A DNA stretch of 64,000 bases, taken from Astropecten irregularis. Its lineage: Eukaryota; Echinodermata; Asteroidea; Paxillosida; Astropectinidae. Within the stretch, counting starts at the first letter, position 1. The number at the start of each line of letters is the position of its first letter. This document shows, piece after piece, positions 1 through 11,520 of this stretch. Both the position numbers and the translations under genes were made by a program. Below the pieces are notes generated by a model. The model ran no database searches. It worked only from the letters and a program-made list of their open reading frames with translations, and had not been told where the DNA came from. The stretch is taken from contig OZ020244.1 of assembly GCA_963971285.1 (NCBI GenBank), positions 1,984,001 to 2,048,000 of the forward strand. Reading direction: 5' to 3'.

Positions 1-149
1 AGGACTCATTTGTCGCTGCAGATTCACCCATTCAGTTTTATTGTTAAATTTGTTGAATTTTATTTAGATAAATGTATGGTTCAGGATTTATTTTAGTTTT
101 ATTATTTCATGTAGTTGATGTAGGACGGTAAATTTATAATTTCAAAGCA

Positions 150-475
150 TGTTTTCCATGTGTTGGAAAAAATTTGATCTCATTACTTTGTCCTTGCTAG
201 TGTTTCCCATGGGTTGGAAAATATTTTACCTCATCACTTTGTCCTTGCTAGTGTTTTCCGTGGGCTTGAAAATATTTTACCTCATCACTTTGTCCTTGCT
301 AGTGTGTTCCATGGGTTGGAAAATATTCTACCTCATCACTTTGTCCTGCCTAGTATTTTCCACGGGCTGGAAAATATTCTACCTCATCACTTTGTCCCTG
401 CTAGTGTTTTCCATGGGTTGGAAAATATTCTACCTCATCACTTTGTCCTTGCTAGTGCTTTCCATGGGTTGCCAA
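150..475. repeat. 51-bp minisatellite (about 6 units), left arm
   Basis: About six copies of a 51-bp unit containing the core TCATCACTTTGTCCTTGCTA. Because 51 is divisible by three, the array stays open in more than one frame and mimics a repetitive protein. It recurs in reverse at 20,415-20,690, where flanking sequence contains an extra short insertion. Confidence 0.9.
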
Positions 476-1039
476 ACACCTATGTTAACTTTTTTTGAAG
501 TGTTTGCCATAGTTTTAAGTTACCAGATTATGCATTTAAGTAGGTCTACATTAATTAATCCTGAACCATACCTTAAATTATATGTATTTAGTTTTAAAGC
601 AAAGAGCAGGGGATATTTTTTCTTAACCTGGCTTGCAAATGTGCTAATTAAAAACCACTAGACACATTCCAAATTCTTTTATTTATCAACTCTTCCCAAT
701 TTTGCCGGCAAAAGTCAATTGCGCTGCGCTATTCAATCTTGTGCACTTACAACCACCACATAATGTCTGCACTGCGTATGACACTACACTGCTTGATAGT
801 TCAAAACCTGTACTTTTCATTCAATTTTTTTTTTTTTTTTAATGATTTCAAATTCCATTAATGCGGTCTGACTGTTTGGATGTGCGATGATGAAAAGCCA
901 GATTAGTTGAAATATCCACTGCTGTTTGATATTGCATGTATGTAATTTTTTGTGTCTGTCCAAATCAGACTGTAACTTGGTACAATAGGACGCTGCGTAA
1001 TGCACTTCATTCAACTCATCTGAATAGATTGCGTTTCTT

Positions 1040-1395
1040 TACAGTAAAAATGCAGGACATTTAGAATATGCACGCTTCCACCAAAAACAAATGAGGAATT
1101 CTTTGCAAAATGCAAAACCTTGAAACTAAAATCACATTAGAAATCTTTTTTGCGCATTTTTGTTCAGTACAAATTTACAATTTTTGGAATACACCAAAAC
1201 ATAATTTTATTTTTAAACAAAATTCAAAATCTTAAGGCTAAACGAAAATCACATTGAAAACTTTTTTGCACATTCTTGTACGATAGAGATTAGGAATTTT
1301 TATAATGTGCGCGTATAAACCAAAACAGAGTGAGCCGTTTTTTGCAAAATCTAAAAGAAATTCTGCGCCTGAATCACAAATGCAAAACTTTTTTT
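1040..1395. repeat. Diverged ~115-bp tandem repeats, left arm
   Basis: Three degenerate copies share the order TTTTTTGCAAAAT, then AAACCTTGAAA-like, then ATCACATT, then TTTTTTGCGCATT-like and a TGTAC-like motif. The mirrored copy lies at about 19,470-19,835. A related pair lies outside the palindrome at 59,270-59,450. Confidence 0.55.
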
Positions 1396-2799
1396 CAGCC
1401 AGTTACATGTGTGCCTGATTTGGACAGAAAGTGTAATGTACATTTATGTGTAGTCAATATGAGAATCACTCCATCAAACTGAGTCCAATACCGCATTCTA
1501 AAACAAGCAGCGCAGCACAGTACATCTGCACACCCTACTCACAAACATATGAAATAAGAATGAAAATTGTGTGAAATTTTAAATTGATAAGGATAATTGT
1601 GCGGATTTCTCACATTAGATCTCAAAATTCAAGTTCTTACCCTAAAATTTGAAAAATGCATCTTACATAGGCTTTCTTTTTTCTTTTTTGAAATTCTTTT
1701 TGATGAAATGAAATTCCTTTTGAAATTTTTTTTTTTTTTTACTCACAATTCACACTTGGTTTGGCAGAGTGGTTCTCATTTTGAAATGCACTTTACTGGA
1801 ATGCTTTAAGGTTTCATGAAAAAACAAACAAAAACAAATGCAAACGTGTGCTGCTGGTTGGCGCCCTCTACTGTCTGCAGCATGTAACAGCCAGAAATAA
1901 CCCAAGTGTTATGGGTGGTAGGTCCTCTGTTGGATGAAATCTGCTCAGTGTACTACTGTTGTTCTGCATCATCGGTATCTAAACTCACATGATTTGACAA
2001 GCTTATTGGCCAAAACGTACGACATCCTCTAAAAGCGCGGTATAGAGAAGAAAGGATTCCTGTTGCTACCTAAAGTCTTTGGGGTCTGTATGGGGCGGGG
2101 ATTGAGGGCTGATTCTTTATTTATCCTTTTGTTAGTTCCCGTCATCTTATTAACTTGTTCCTGTGTAACCAGGTCTCTTTTCAGGCCGGTCATGATGACC
2201 AACTATTTTCTGCATGAACAGGACGACTGCTTCTGATCTGAGGGGGCTCGTGACCTGATGGATGACAGTGACCTCTTTCCAGGTGTTGGTGTGAGGGTTG
2301 GATAAATAGTGTTCTTACATGGCTGATTCACTTTGACCAAAAAAGTACTATGGAACAGGTATTCAGGTTTTACTTTGGTTTCACTTGTGTAGTATGAACT
2401 AAATACATGAAGTGCAGGAAATATCAAAGATGACGTTGGTTTTATGTAGGAAGGGAAGCTGGTCCTTTATCATAAACTCAATGCTTAAGCAAGCTGCTGT
2501 TCTGAGTCAAGTGCAATTTTTATACCTGTCACTTCTGTTTGTCATGGGGTGGCCTATTCATTGCTCTGGGTGAGCATCTCTTTACAGTCTGATCCTACAT
2601 ACAATCATCTGTTTAAGGCTGAAATGGCAGGGCCATTGAACTTGGTGTTGAATACAGTGCCTTTTGAAAATTTTGCACCATGTTCCAACTGGCAGATAAA
2701 TTATCAAAATTGTACTTTTTTGACCTTATACTGCCATTGTATCCACTTGCAAATATGCCTAGTTACATATTTTGCTGTATGGGTAAACACTCGAAAGTG

Positions 2800-3735
2800 T
2801 GTGTGATATTGCATATTTTGCAGCACCATTATAGAAACACTGTGCAGTGTTGCAGGTGTGCTATTGCATATTTTGCAGCAATGGTATAGAAACACGAGGC
2901 AGTGTTGCAGGTGTGCTATTGCATATTTTGCAGCATTGGGTATAGAAACACTAGGCAGTGTTGCAGGTGTGCCATTGCATATTTTGCAGCATTGGGTATA
3001 GAAACACTAGGCAGTGTTGCAGGTGTGCTATTGCATATTTTGCAGCATCCGTATAGAAACACTAGGCAGTGTTGCAGGTGTGCCATTGCATATTTTGCAG
3101 CATCCGTATAGAAACACGAGGCAGTGTTGCAGGTGTGCTATTGCATATTTTGCAGCATTGGGTATAGAAACACGAGGCAGTGTTGCAGGTGTGCTATTGC
3201 ATATTTTGCAGCATTGGGTATAGAAACACTAGGCAGTGTTGCAGGTGTGCTATTGCATATTTTGCAGTTTTGGGTATAGAAATGCTAGGCAGTGTTGCAG
3301 GTGTGCTATTGCATATTTTGCAGTTTTGGGTATAGAAACACTACGCAGTGTTGCAGGTGTGCTATTGCATATTTTGCAGCTTCGATACTGAAGACTATAT
3401 AGGCAGTGTTGCATGTGTGCTATTGCATATTTTGCAGCAGTGTTGCAGGTGTGCCATTGCATATTTTGCAGCAGTGTTGCAGGTGTGCTATTGCATATTT
3501 TGCAGCAGTGTTGCAGGTGTGCCATTGCATATTTTGCAGCAGTGTTGCATGTGTGCTATTGCATATTTTGCAGCAGTGTTGCAGGTGTGCTATTGCATAT
3601 TTTGCAGCAGTGTTGCAGGTGTGCTATTGCATATTTTGCAGCATCGATACTGAAGACTATATAGGCAGTGTTGCATGTGTGCTATTGCATATTTTGCAGC
3701 AGTGTTGCAGGTGTGCCATTGCATAATTTGTAGCA
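2800..3735. repeat. Two-period minisatellite (56-bp and 34-bp units), left arm
   Basis: The first part (to about 3,390) is made of ~56-bp units: a 34-bp core containing GTGCTATTGCATATTTTGCA plus a GGGTATAGAAACACTAG-type linker. From about 3,400 the linker is mostly lost and the 34-bp core repeats alone about nine times, broken by a CGATACTGAAGACTATATAG spacer. Frames through it read as cysteine-rich repeats but are by-products of the repeat. Confidence 0.92.
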
Positions 3736-3749
3736 ATGAGGACTGTCAA

Positions 3750-3930
3750 CTCCAGCTAGATTGGCAGTTGAATGGTTGAGACACCTGCATGTACAAGCAG
3801 GATGTTGTTGGTTCAAATCCAGCTTGAGTTGGTCTGTGTTCTTTCCCTCTCACAGATAAACCAAGCACTTGATACACACATATTAATCAATGGAGCACAA
3901 CCTAATCTAACTTGTATCTTAGATGATGAT
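3750..3930 (+). repeat. tRNA-derived SINE, degenerate
   Basis: A tRNA-like head ends in a B-box-like GGTTCAAATCC near 3,810 and is followed by a body with CTCTCACAG and AAGCACTTGATACA. These resemble the bodies of the better preserved SINEs at 29,345 and 44,710. The mirrored copy is at about 17,115-17,290 on the minus strand. Confidence 0.5.
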
Positions 3931-4149
3931 AACTCAGACAGCAGCATGCTTAATGTTCTTATACATCGTGGATATAAGTCCGTGTGCCTCCTCCATTTCG
4001 CTTTACAAATTTGCCCGAGAGATCATAAGTTCAACTTTCTATGTGCTCATATGACAAGCTTGGCAACAGAAAAGGTTTTAGTATTACTTGTGTGGTTCAA
4101 AATGGTCAAAATTGTCATCAGATACAAAGCTCTCATTTGATTCTCGGCA

Positions 4150-4310
4150 GAATCAAAGCAATGCAAACTCCCTGGTCATTGGACCACCTCATCCCTCCTT
4201 AGACAATCTCAACTCCTTGCGGAGTACGCAGCTCTGGCTGCTGTTCAGACACACAAAGGCTAATCAAATACAAAGCCAACACCTACCCTTACAAATAACC
4301 TAGAAAATCA
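4150..4310 (-). repeat. SINE tail fragment
   Basis: Reverse complement of the 3' body of the SINE family seen complete at 44,405 and 45,537: the 'gagttgagattgt' segment, the pre-terminal 'tgaccaggga' and the 'aggctaatcaaa' box are recognisable. The mirrored copy is at about 16,745-16,905. Confidence 0.6.
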
Positions 4311-4529
4311 GAAAATCAAACCCCAGTGTTTAAGAACTGGAAGTCAAAATATCAAAGTCAACAAGTCAACAAGTCAACGATGAGAATTCCTTGGTCATGC
4401 ATATAGAAAAGGTTAAAGGTTGAGGTCAAAGGTATTACATCCTAGTTCAGCTCACTGTAATAATGCAAATAATTCAAAAATACGCTCATCTGACTGTTGA
4501 AATTGCAATGCAATTTGATCACATGACGT

Positions 4530-4745
4530 GTCTGGTCACTGGGCCAAATTATCAGTCCAGAGATCATCTAAACTCTGTGGGGAGTATGCATCCCAAGCTG
4601 CTGTTGAAGCACACAGAGGTTAATTAATTATACAAATATTCATTACTACCCTTACAGGTAACTCATTTACTCCTTGTTGGAGAGAAACATTTAATTGCAA
4701 AGTGTCTTGCTTAAGGACACTTGATCTCCTTGACTGGGCTCAAGC
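4530..4745 (-). repeat. SINE body fragment
   Basis: Second copy of the same SINE family. On the minus strand it reads through a 'cttaagcaagacactttgcaa' type box, an 'aaggagtaaatgagtacctgt' type box (partly altered) and the 'actccccacagagttt' segment. Mirrored at about 16,315-16,530. Confidence 0.65.
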
Positions 4746-6145
4746 CCATAAACTCAAATCAGCTTCGTGAGAATAATGCATCAGACCTAATAGCCACAGC
4801 ACCACAATGTAGGAATATCAGTCAGGCACACTTACATGCTAAGCTTGTGCCTGAACTGTTTAGTCCTGTCAAAATTATGACAAAATCGGACACCAAAAAG
4901 GAAAGAAATGATTCCAAACCACACTGAATTTGAATGTTATCAAGTATTATTGAGCATTCATTAAGTTATGCAAATATTACATTTGAAAAGATAACCAAGT
5001 TTAAACGAGTAAGGACACAGATTTGGTGTTCATCTCTAATTCATTTTAAATTACGGTACGTGTACTGTTCACAAGCAGAATTCATAGACTAAAACATGTT
5101 CCGTCAACTGTGTATCAATAGTTTGATGTCTGAACTAATCTCATTACGGTCGCTGCTTCTGTAGAGTCCAAGTTTGTCATATGAGCCATACGGGTATTTT
5201 CCAACGTCACATTTGGGTTTTATATTGCTTAAATTTCTCCTTCATAAGCTCAATGTCATCTACAATATTTCCTGTTTGGATATTTTGCCTTTAACTGCAT
5301 ACAGCTTACTGTTTTCAATCACCTTTATCATTCAGCTTAACTAAAATACAAGCGTCCTAAAAAAAATGCAAAGCAAGTGTAACAGATATCTTGCAGTAAT
5401 CTAGGTGTGATCATTCTTTTGTACAAAACCCAAGAATACGTTGATATTAGTTACTTTTTCATCACTTAATCAGTGATGAAGTATCTCAATTCAAATATTA
5501 AATTATTTTGATTCATTAAGTTCTTACGACACAAGTGAAACCAATTAAAACTTGAGAACCAGCCTCACTCAAAGTGCCACAAACGTTTAGATTTTTCCAA
5601 TTTCCGTTGTGCCGAGAGCAGGAACTATAATCTTTGCCAAAACAGTGAAATCCAGCCATGTTTGAATGTTATTTCTCTTACCAGCACATGATCATCTGCG
5701 CTGAAGTTGTTGTCATTCTGAGGGTCAAGGACTCAATTAGTGATGTTGTGGAAGTTCTAGTAAATACGGCCTTTAATTTTTTGCTTTTTTATCCAAAAGT
5801 CATTTCCCAAAACCGTTTTCCAAGAACATATAGCGGCCTGATTGCCTGAACAGGGGGTGACATCCGAAAAACCCCCATACCGGTCCAGCAAAGTTTGAGC
5901 GAGCAACAAAGAATCCTTTCTGACCTTTGTTATTATAATTATTGACCTTTTCAATGGCGCGAACCTAAACCACAATAGCTTGTCAATCATGTGTTGTAGG
6001 ATACCGGTGCATGCAGGGCACCAGTTGTACATTGGCAGATTTTGGCCAACAGAGGGCCTACCACTCATAACACTTGGGTTATTTTTGGTTGTTACATGTT
6101 GCAGACAGTAGAGGGCGCCGACCAGCAGCACACGTTTGCACTTGT

Positions 6146-9100
6146 TAAAAAAAAATTTTTTTTTTTTTTGAAAAAAAATTTGAATAGGGGTCCCCCTGTA
6201 ATAAATCTTTGCGGAAAAAAGTAACCTACCCTCTTTCGTGTCCTTTTTTAAAACGTTGAAAAGCCCCTCCCTCCTGAGGAGGTGGAGAGGAGCTTTGTGG
6301 TTGACCAAGGATGCTTCATTCAAAAATGAAGTAAAAGTGGCTACATCCCTCATTAGAAACGCCCCCAAAATACAACCTCTATGGTCATTAGCATTTAACC
6401 CCTACACCTTAATTATGCAGAGGTCATATGATAATGATCAAAAGATAGCATTTGTGGGATATATTTCAACAAGCAATGTAACCCCTTTTAATGACACCGT
6501 TTCCCAACATGCTCTGTGACCTTCCTGCGCGCTACATGCTAGACTTCTATTGTGCATGAAACTACCAGTGGGTGCTTGAAAAATTGGCCATGTAAATGTC
6601 TTGCAGCGCAAGTAATTGTACTGGGTTTTTTGTTAGGTAAAAAAAAAAACACGACCGAAACAAATGCTTATGCTCTGAACTTATGACTGTTAGCAGTGCA
6701 AGTATCTTTTGATTTTTGTTTTATTTTTCAAAATGTTCACAATAGTTGAACCAAAATGTTTATGTACTGAACTTATGATTATGAATGTTAGCAGCGTGAT
6801 CAAATGATTTGGTTTTTTGTTTTACTTTTCAGAACTTTTACAACAGTTGGACCACAATATATGCATCATCACTTGCGCCAAATTTGTACGCATAATTAGA
6901 GTGTCAGAAGATGAAAGGTCACAAAACAAGGTAAGAAACAACACCTTATAAGCACACAGCCTGCTACTTTGTAACGAGTCGGACCAAGATGTGTTTTGAC
7001 AAAGTTTTGATGCGCATAACAGTTTTATTTCAACAATGAAACACGCGGTCTTTTCTTTTAATTACCGACATAAATAGCTTACAACCCATCTTCTTAAAAA
7101 GGATGTCCAGATAAAAGAAAATTTATTTCAATTCAGCCAATTTTGGCATTGTACGCAAATTTGGATTTGGCTTTGGACGCAATGCTTGAAAATTGGAAGC
7201 AATCTGTGCTGCTTCATAAAATGTGTAGTTTGCAAAACAGTTTGGTTCTTATGGCGCTATTTCAATTTTGAAATTATACGCAAATTTGCTGATTTTGTTT
7301 GACGCAATGCTTGCAAATTGGAAATGTGCTAAGCTGCTTCATAAAAATGCTTAGTTTGCTAGACAGCGAGGCTTCTTAATTACACTTATTTGATATTTTG
7401 GCATTGTTCGACATTAGTAAATTGAAAAACTAAGAAATAATCAATGCACGCAATTTAGGATCCGACTCATTGTACAGTAACATGCTACATACTTTATCCT
7501 TGGTCAACCATTTATTGGAGTTTTTCATTAGCCACCTGATGTTCAACCATTACTCTATGATTTTTGGATTTGAACTGCGCGATTTAAAAAAAAAAAAAGC
7601 TATGATCGACCATTACTCTTTTATTTTGGAATTTGAAATTTCAACAAGACTTCTAAAGCTGCGCCAATTAAAAAAAAAAAAAAAACAACAACCCTTTTTT
7701 TCAAGCAACAGAATTTAATTGAATTGAAATAAAGTAGAAAAATGAACAACTTTCCACAATTGCAGAAAGATTTTAAATACACAAGGTTTTTGGACTTTTG
7801 ACAAAAGGAAACAAACCGTCCGTGTAGCATCATCACACAGGACTTGACGCGCAATTTATCTTGTGTATTTGTTTTGTTCAATAAATGTTTAAACATCAAA
7901 CGGCAAACTTTCCTCCTTTTTTGATAACCCATTCAGTCAGCTAATGAATCACAAAACAATGGAATGCCACAGGCACTCAAAATGAGCAGTTTTACTTTTC
8001 ATTACTCAATATGAACCTAGTTTGAGAGACCCATTTTATGGTTTGTTCCTTTTTCATGAAATTGTTGCCAGAAATCTTAACTTTGACTACTTTGTCCAGA
8101 AGTTAAATAACGACGAAAATCTGTTGTGGAACTCAGTGAAAGATCAGACGCTAAACAGCATTTTATCATAAACCTTATGTCAATTTATTTGAAATGGATA
8201 TATTTTATCATTGGTCTGGAATCCAAATTCAAGGGGATCTTTTAAATTAATTATTTTGCAGATACATGTAATCATTTGGAATTGTATATTTTTTTTCTGT
8301 TTCTGGGTAATTTTTTTTAGGCTTAACTAATTGCATGTTTTCTTCTTTTTCTTCATAACAGGCAGTTAACTACTGTAGTTCATCTGGTTACACTCCTCGT
8401 CAACACGGTACACGAGCAGACCTGGACACAACATCGTAGACTTCGTAGATGCAGCAGGATTTCATTTTTCTCCTGAAAAATATAATTGAAAATTTTGAAA
8501 ATTGAGAATGACACTACGTAATGGATAGTCAGTTCAGTTTTAAGGTAGAATAATGTTCAACTGTGCTTATGTTTTTTATTTCAACAAAATGTTGTGCAGT
8601 AGCCACTCAAAAAGGAAACGGGTTAACTCATCAATAACTTAGCTTTTACCCGAGATAAGTCTTCCTCTGTACTTGTGTTTCAAGTTGATTTTTATTGTTT
8701 TGTATGTTTGTGACACCAAGGATGGATAAGTATTTTTTTTCCATTAAAAGTTTGATTCATTATGGAGGACTTTGAACTTCTCACAGGCAATACCTAATTG
8801 AAGAATCTTTGCCTTAATATGGAAATAGCAACATAAATGGGGGTGGAAGTAGTGGGTAGAACGTGATTCTCAAGAAGTATGTAGGCTATGGGATTTTATG
8901 CGTCCAAATTGTAAATAATTTTGGAAAATGCCTGACCTGCACTTTGAATTTATTCAGGAATTTGTTTGTACATCTTGGCTTTTAAATGGACATTATTTTC
9001 TTCATGGAATCAAATATGTCTTCGTCAATGTAATAAATTGAGAAATGACTTGAAAGTTGAAGCCGAATGAAATGAAAAGCCTACGGTTTGAAAATGTTTT

Positions 9101-9640
9101 CTAGTGCTATAGGACCCCAAATCTCCAACCTCCCTGCCCGACGGAAAAACTATAGAGCAGACGTTTTATACTAGATTGAAATTGTAGTAGAAAAAATGAG
9201 AGGCCCGAAGTAAAACTAGAAGAAATACAAGGCGATTTTTGTTCAACCTAAAATGGCCGCCATGGCCATGCTTGCTCAACACTGTGCTATTAAATTTAAG
9301 TTCTCTGAAAAAATGGACATTTTCCGCTGAAAAATTTCCCCTAAGCCCCACAAAATGTTCTTAAAATTAATTACTTTACCTTTGAATGCCTCATATGTTT
9401 GGCAGTCTTGGATTCACGAAACAGAAATTTTCGACGAGAAGATTTTTCCGATTTTGAAGAGAGGTAAGATTTACTGGCCTTCTCGTGTGATGACGAACCT
9501 CATGAATGAATGAATTTCCCGCCGCGCCCAAGATAGTACCCAGAATCCCTTGCAAGCCCATTCATAAACGCACGTGTAACAATGGATAGTACATTACATA
9601 GGGGCGTGGGAAGGGGGGGGGGCTGTATTTGTGTATGAAT
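6146..9640. other. Left-arm stretch without recognised genes
   Basis: No convincing exon was seen. Two short tandem duplications are visible: about 115 bp at 6,645-6,860 (ends near TGTTAGCAG and ATGTTC/TTTTCA segments) and about 120 bp at 7,136-7,370 (GACGCAATGCTTG and GCTGCTTCATAAAA). The whole stretch is mirrored at about 11,520-14,920. Confidence 0.6.
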
Positions 9641-10504
9641 ATTAATCCCCGTCTAGAACTAGGAGTGGCACCCCCTGTCAGAAATCTACCCCGGGGGAAC
9701 CACTCCTAGATGAAAGCCGCTATATAAGACCATTGAATTTACGGTCAATTACGATTATTTTAAGAATAGGAGTGGAACCCCTACATTATGACCGTGAGCT
9801 CCATGCTCTGGCCAACCCGGGGGGACCACTCCTAGATGAAAACAACTATATAAGACCATTGAATCTACGGTAAATTAATATTATTAAGAATAGGAGTGGC
9901 ACCCCTACAATATGACCGTGAGATCCATGGGCTAGCCGGGGAAACCACTCCTAGATGAAAGCCAGTATATAAGACCATTGAATTTATGGTCAATTAAGAT
10001 TAATCTAGGAGTGGTTTCCCCGGCTAGCCCATGGATCTCATGGTCTTAAGATCGGGGAGCCACTCCTATTCTTAACAATAATAACAATAGGAGTGGCTCC
10101 CCCGACCTTAAGACCGTGAGCTCCAAGATCTGGCCAACTCGGGGGGACCACTCCTAAATAAAAGCAGTATATAAGACCATTTAATCTACGGTAAATTAAT
10201 AATATTGTTAAGAATAGGAGTGGCTCCCCGATCTTAAGACCGTGAGATCCATGGGCTAGCCGGGGAACCACTCCTAGATTAATCTTAATTGACCATAAAT
10301 TCAATGGTCTTATATACTGGCTTTCATCTAGGAGTGGTTCCCCGGCTAGCCCATGGATCTCACGGTCATAATGTAGGGGTGCCACTCCTATTCTTAACAA
10401 TAATATTAATTTACCGTAGATTCAATGGTCTTACATACTGGCTTTCATCTAGGAGTGGTCCCCCCGGGTTGGCCAGATCATGGAGCTCACGGTCATAATG
10501 TAGG
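9640..10504. repeat. Central array of ~119-bp units, before the gap
   Basis: Tandem units contain CCACTCCTAGATGAAA, a TATATAAGACCATTGAAT box, a TAAGAATAGGAGTGGC box, ATGACCGTGAG and GGGCTAGCCGGGG. Units run in one direction to about 10,078 and then reverse. Residues 10,043-10,078 pair with 10,203-10,238, and 9,892-9,908 pair with 10,373-10,389. This leaves an asymmetric spacer of about 124 bp (10,079-10,202) as the palindrome centre. Confidence 0.85.
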
Positions 10505-10704
10505 NNNNNNNNNNNNNNNNNNNNNNNNNNNNNNNNNNNNNNNNNNNNNNNNNNNNNNNNNNNNNNNNNNNNNNNNNNNNNNNNNNNNNNNNNNNNNNNN
10601 NNNNNNNNNNNNNNNNNNNNNNNNNNNNNNNNNNNNNNNNNNNNNNNNNNNNNNNNNNNNNNNNNNNNNNNNNNNNNNNNNNNNNNNNNNNNNNNNNNNN
10701 NNNN
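10505..10704. other. Assembly gap, 200 N
   Basis: Exactly 200 unknown bases, a fixed-size scaffolding gap rather than a measured one. The flanks are copies of each other (9,853-10,504 and 10,705-11,357), so the gap probably has no real length. Confidence 0.97.
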
Positions 10705-11520
10705 AGACCATTGAATCTACGGTAAATTAATATTATTAAGAATAGGAGTGGCACCCCTACAATATGACCGTGAGATCCATGGGCTAGCCGGGGAAACCAC
10801 TCCTAGATGAAAGCCAGTATATAAGACCATTGAATTTATGGTCAATTAAGATTAATCTAGGAGTGGTTTCCCCGGCTAGCCCATGGATCTCATGGTCTTA
10901 AGATCGGGGAGCCACTCCTATTCTTAACAATAATAACAATAGGAGTGGCTCCCCCGACCTTAAGACCGTGAGCTCCAAGATCTGGCCAACTCGGGGGGAC
11001 CACTCCTAAATAAAAGCAGTATATAAGACCATTTAATCTACGGTAAATTAATAATATTGTTAAGAATAGGAGTGGCTCCCCGATCTTAAGACCGTGAGAT
11101 CCATGGGCTAGCCGGGGGAACCACTCCTAGATTAATCTTAATTGACCATAAATTCAATGGTCTTATATACTGGCTTTCATCTAGGAGTGGTTCCCCGGCT
11201 AGCCCATGGATCTCACGGTCATAATGTAGGGGTGCCACTCCTATTCTTAACAATAATATTAATTTACCGTAGATTCAATGGTCTTACATACTGGCTTTCA
11301 TCTAGGAGTGGTCCCCCCGGGTTGGCCAGATCATGGAGCTCACGGTCATAATGTAGGGGTGCCACTCCTATTTTTAAAATAATCGTAATTGACCGTAAAT
11401 TCAATGGTCTTATATAACGGCTTTCATCTAGGAGTGGTTCCCCCGGGGTAGATTTCTGACAGGGGGGTGCCACTCCTAGTTCTAGACGGGGATTAATATT
11501 CATACACAAATACAACCCCC
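10705..11520. repeat. Central array of ~119-bp units, after the gap
   Basis: Bases 10,705-11,357 repeat 9,853-10,504 in direct orientation with one extra G in a G-run (near 11,114). The rest continues as the reverse units that open the right arm. If the duplicated part is collapsed, the arms become symmetrical about one centre. Confidence 0.88.

Larger units (their letters stand above)
1840..6140. repeat. Nested inverted repeat inside the left arm
   Basis: Sequence at about 1,840-2,100 matches the reverse complement of about 5,860-6,140. Shared landmarks are CAAACGTGTGCTGCTGG, GCGCCCTCTACTGTCTGCA, AATAACCCAAGTGTTATG and CCTCTGTTGG. Weaker inverted similarity continues inward, with TTTCACTTGTGT near 2,380 against its complement near 5,530. 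It is therefore a diverged foldback structure of about 4.3 kb holding the minisatellite and SINE pieces between its ends. It may be an old foldback transposon; no transposase was seen. Confidence 0.75.
1..10078 (+). repeat. Left arm of giant (~20 kb) palindrome
   Basis: This stretch reappears in reverse complement at about 11,055-20,852, in the same order throughout: the 51-bp minisatellite, the 56/34-bp minisatellite, SINE pieces, long unannotated stretches and the central repeat units. Base 1 pairs with about 20,852, so the arm is open at the window edge and may extend further left. The arms differ by scattered substitutions and small indels (three residue differences over a 61-codon reading at 9,166-9,351 versus 11,786-11,971), so they are not an exact machine copy. 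No convincing protein gene was seen in the arm; its open readings are repeats or short chance frames. Confidence 0.93.

Noticed and set aside
149-661. 170-codon open frame of 17-residue repeats
   Set aside because: It is the 51-bp minisatellite read in frame; other frames are open too and there is no gene context.
2902-3726. Several cysteine-rich frames of about 70-106 codons
   Set aside because: All are phases of the 56/34-bp minisatellite, open on both strands.
5757-6368. 203-codon frame on the minus strand
   Set aside because: It runs through the nested inverted repeat and a homopolymer. The mirrored copy in the other arm is interrupted and no domain is visible.
10425-10754. Frames of about 100 codons across the gap
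   Set aside because: Most of their codons are unknown bases.
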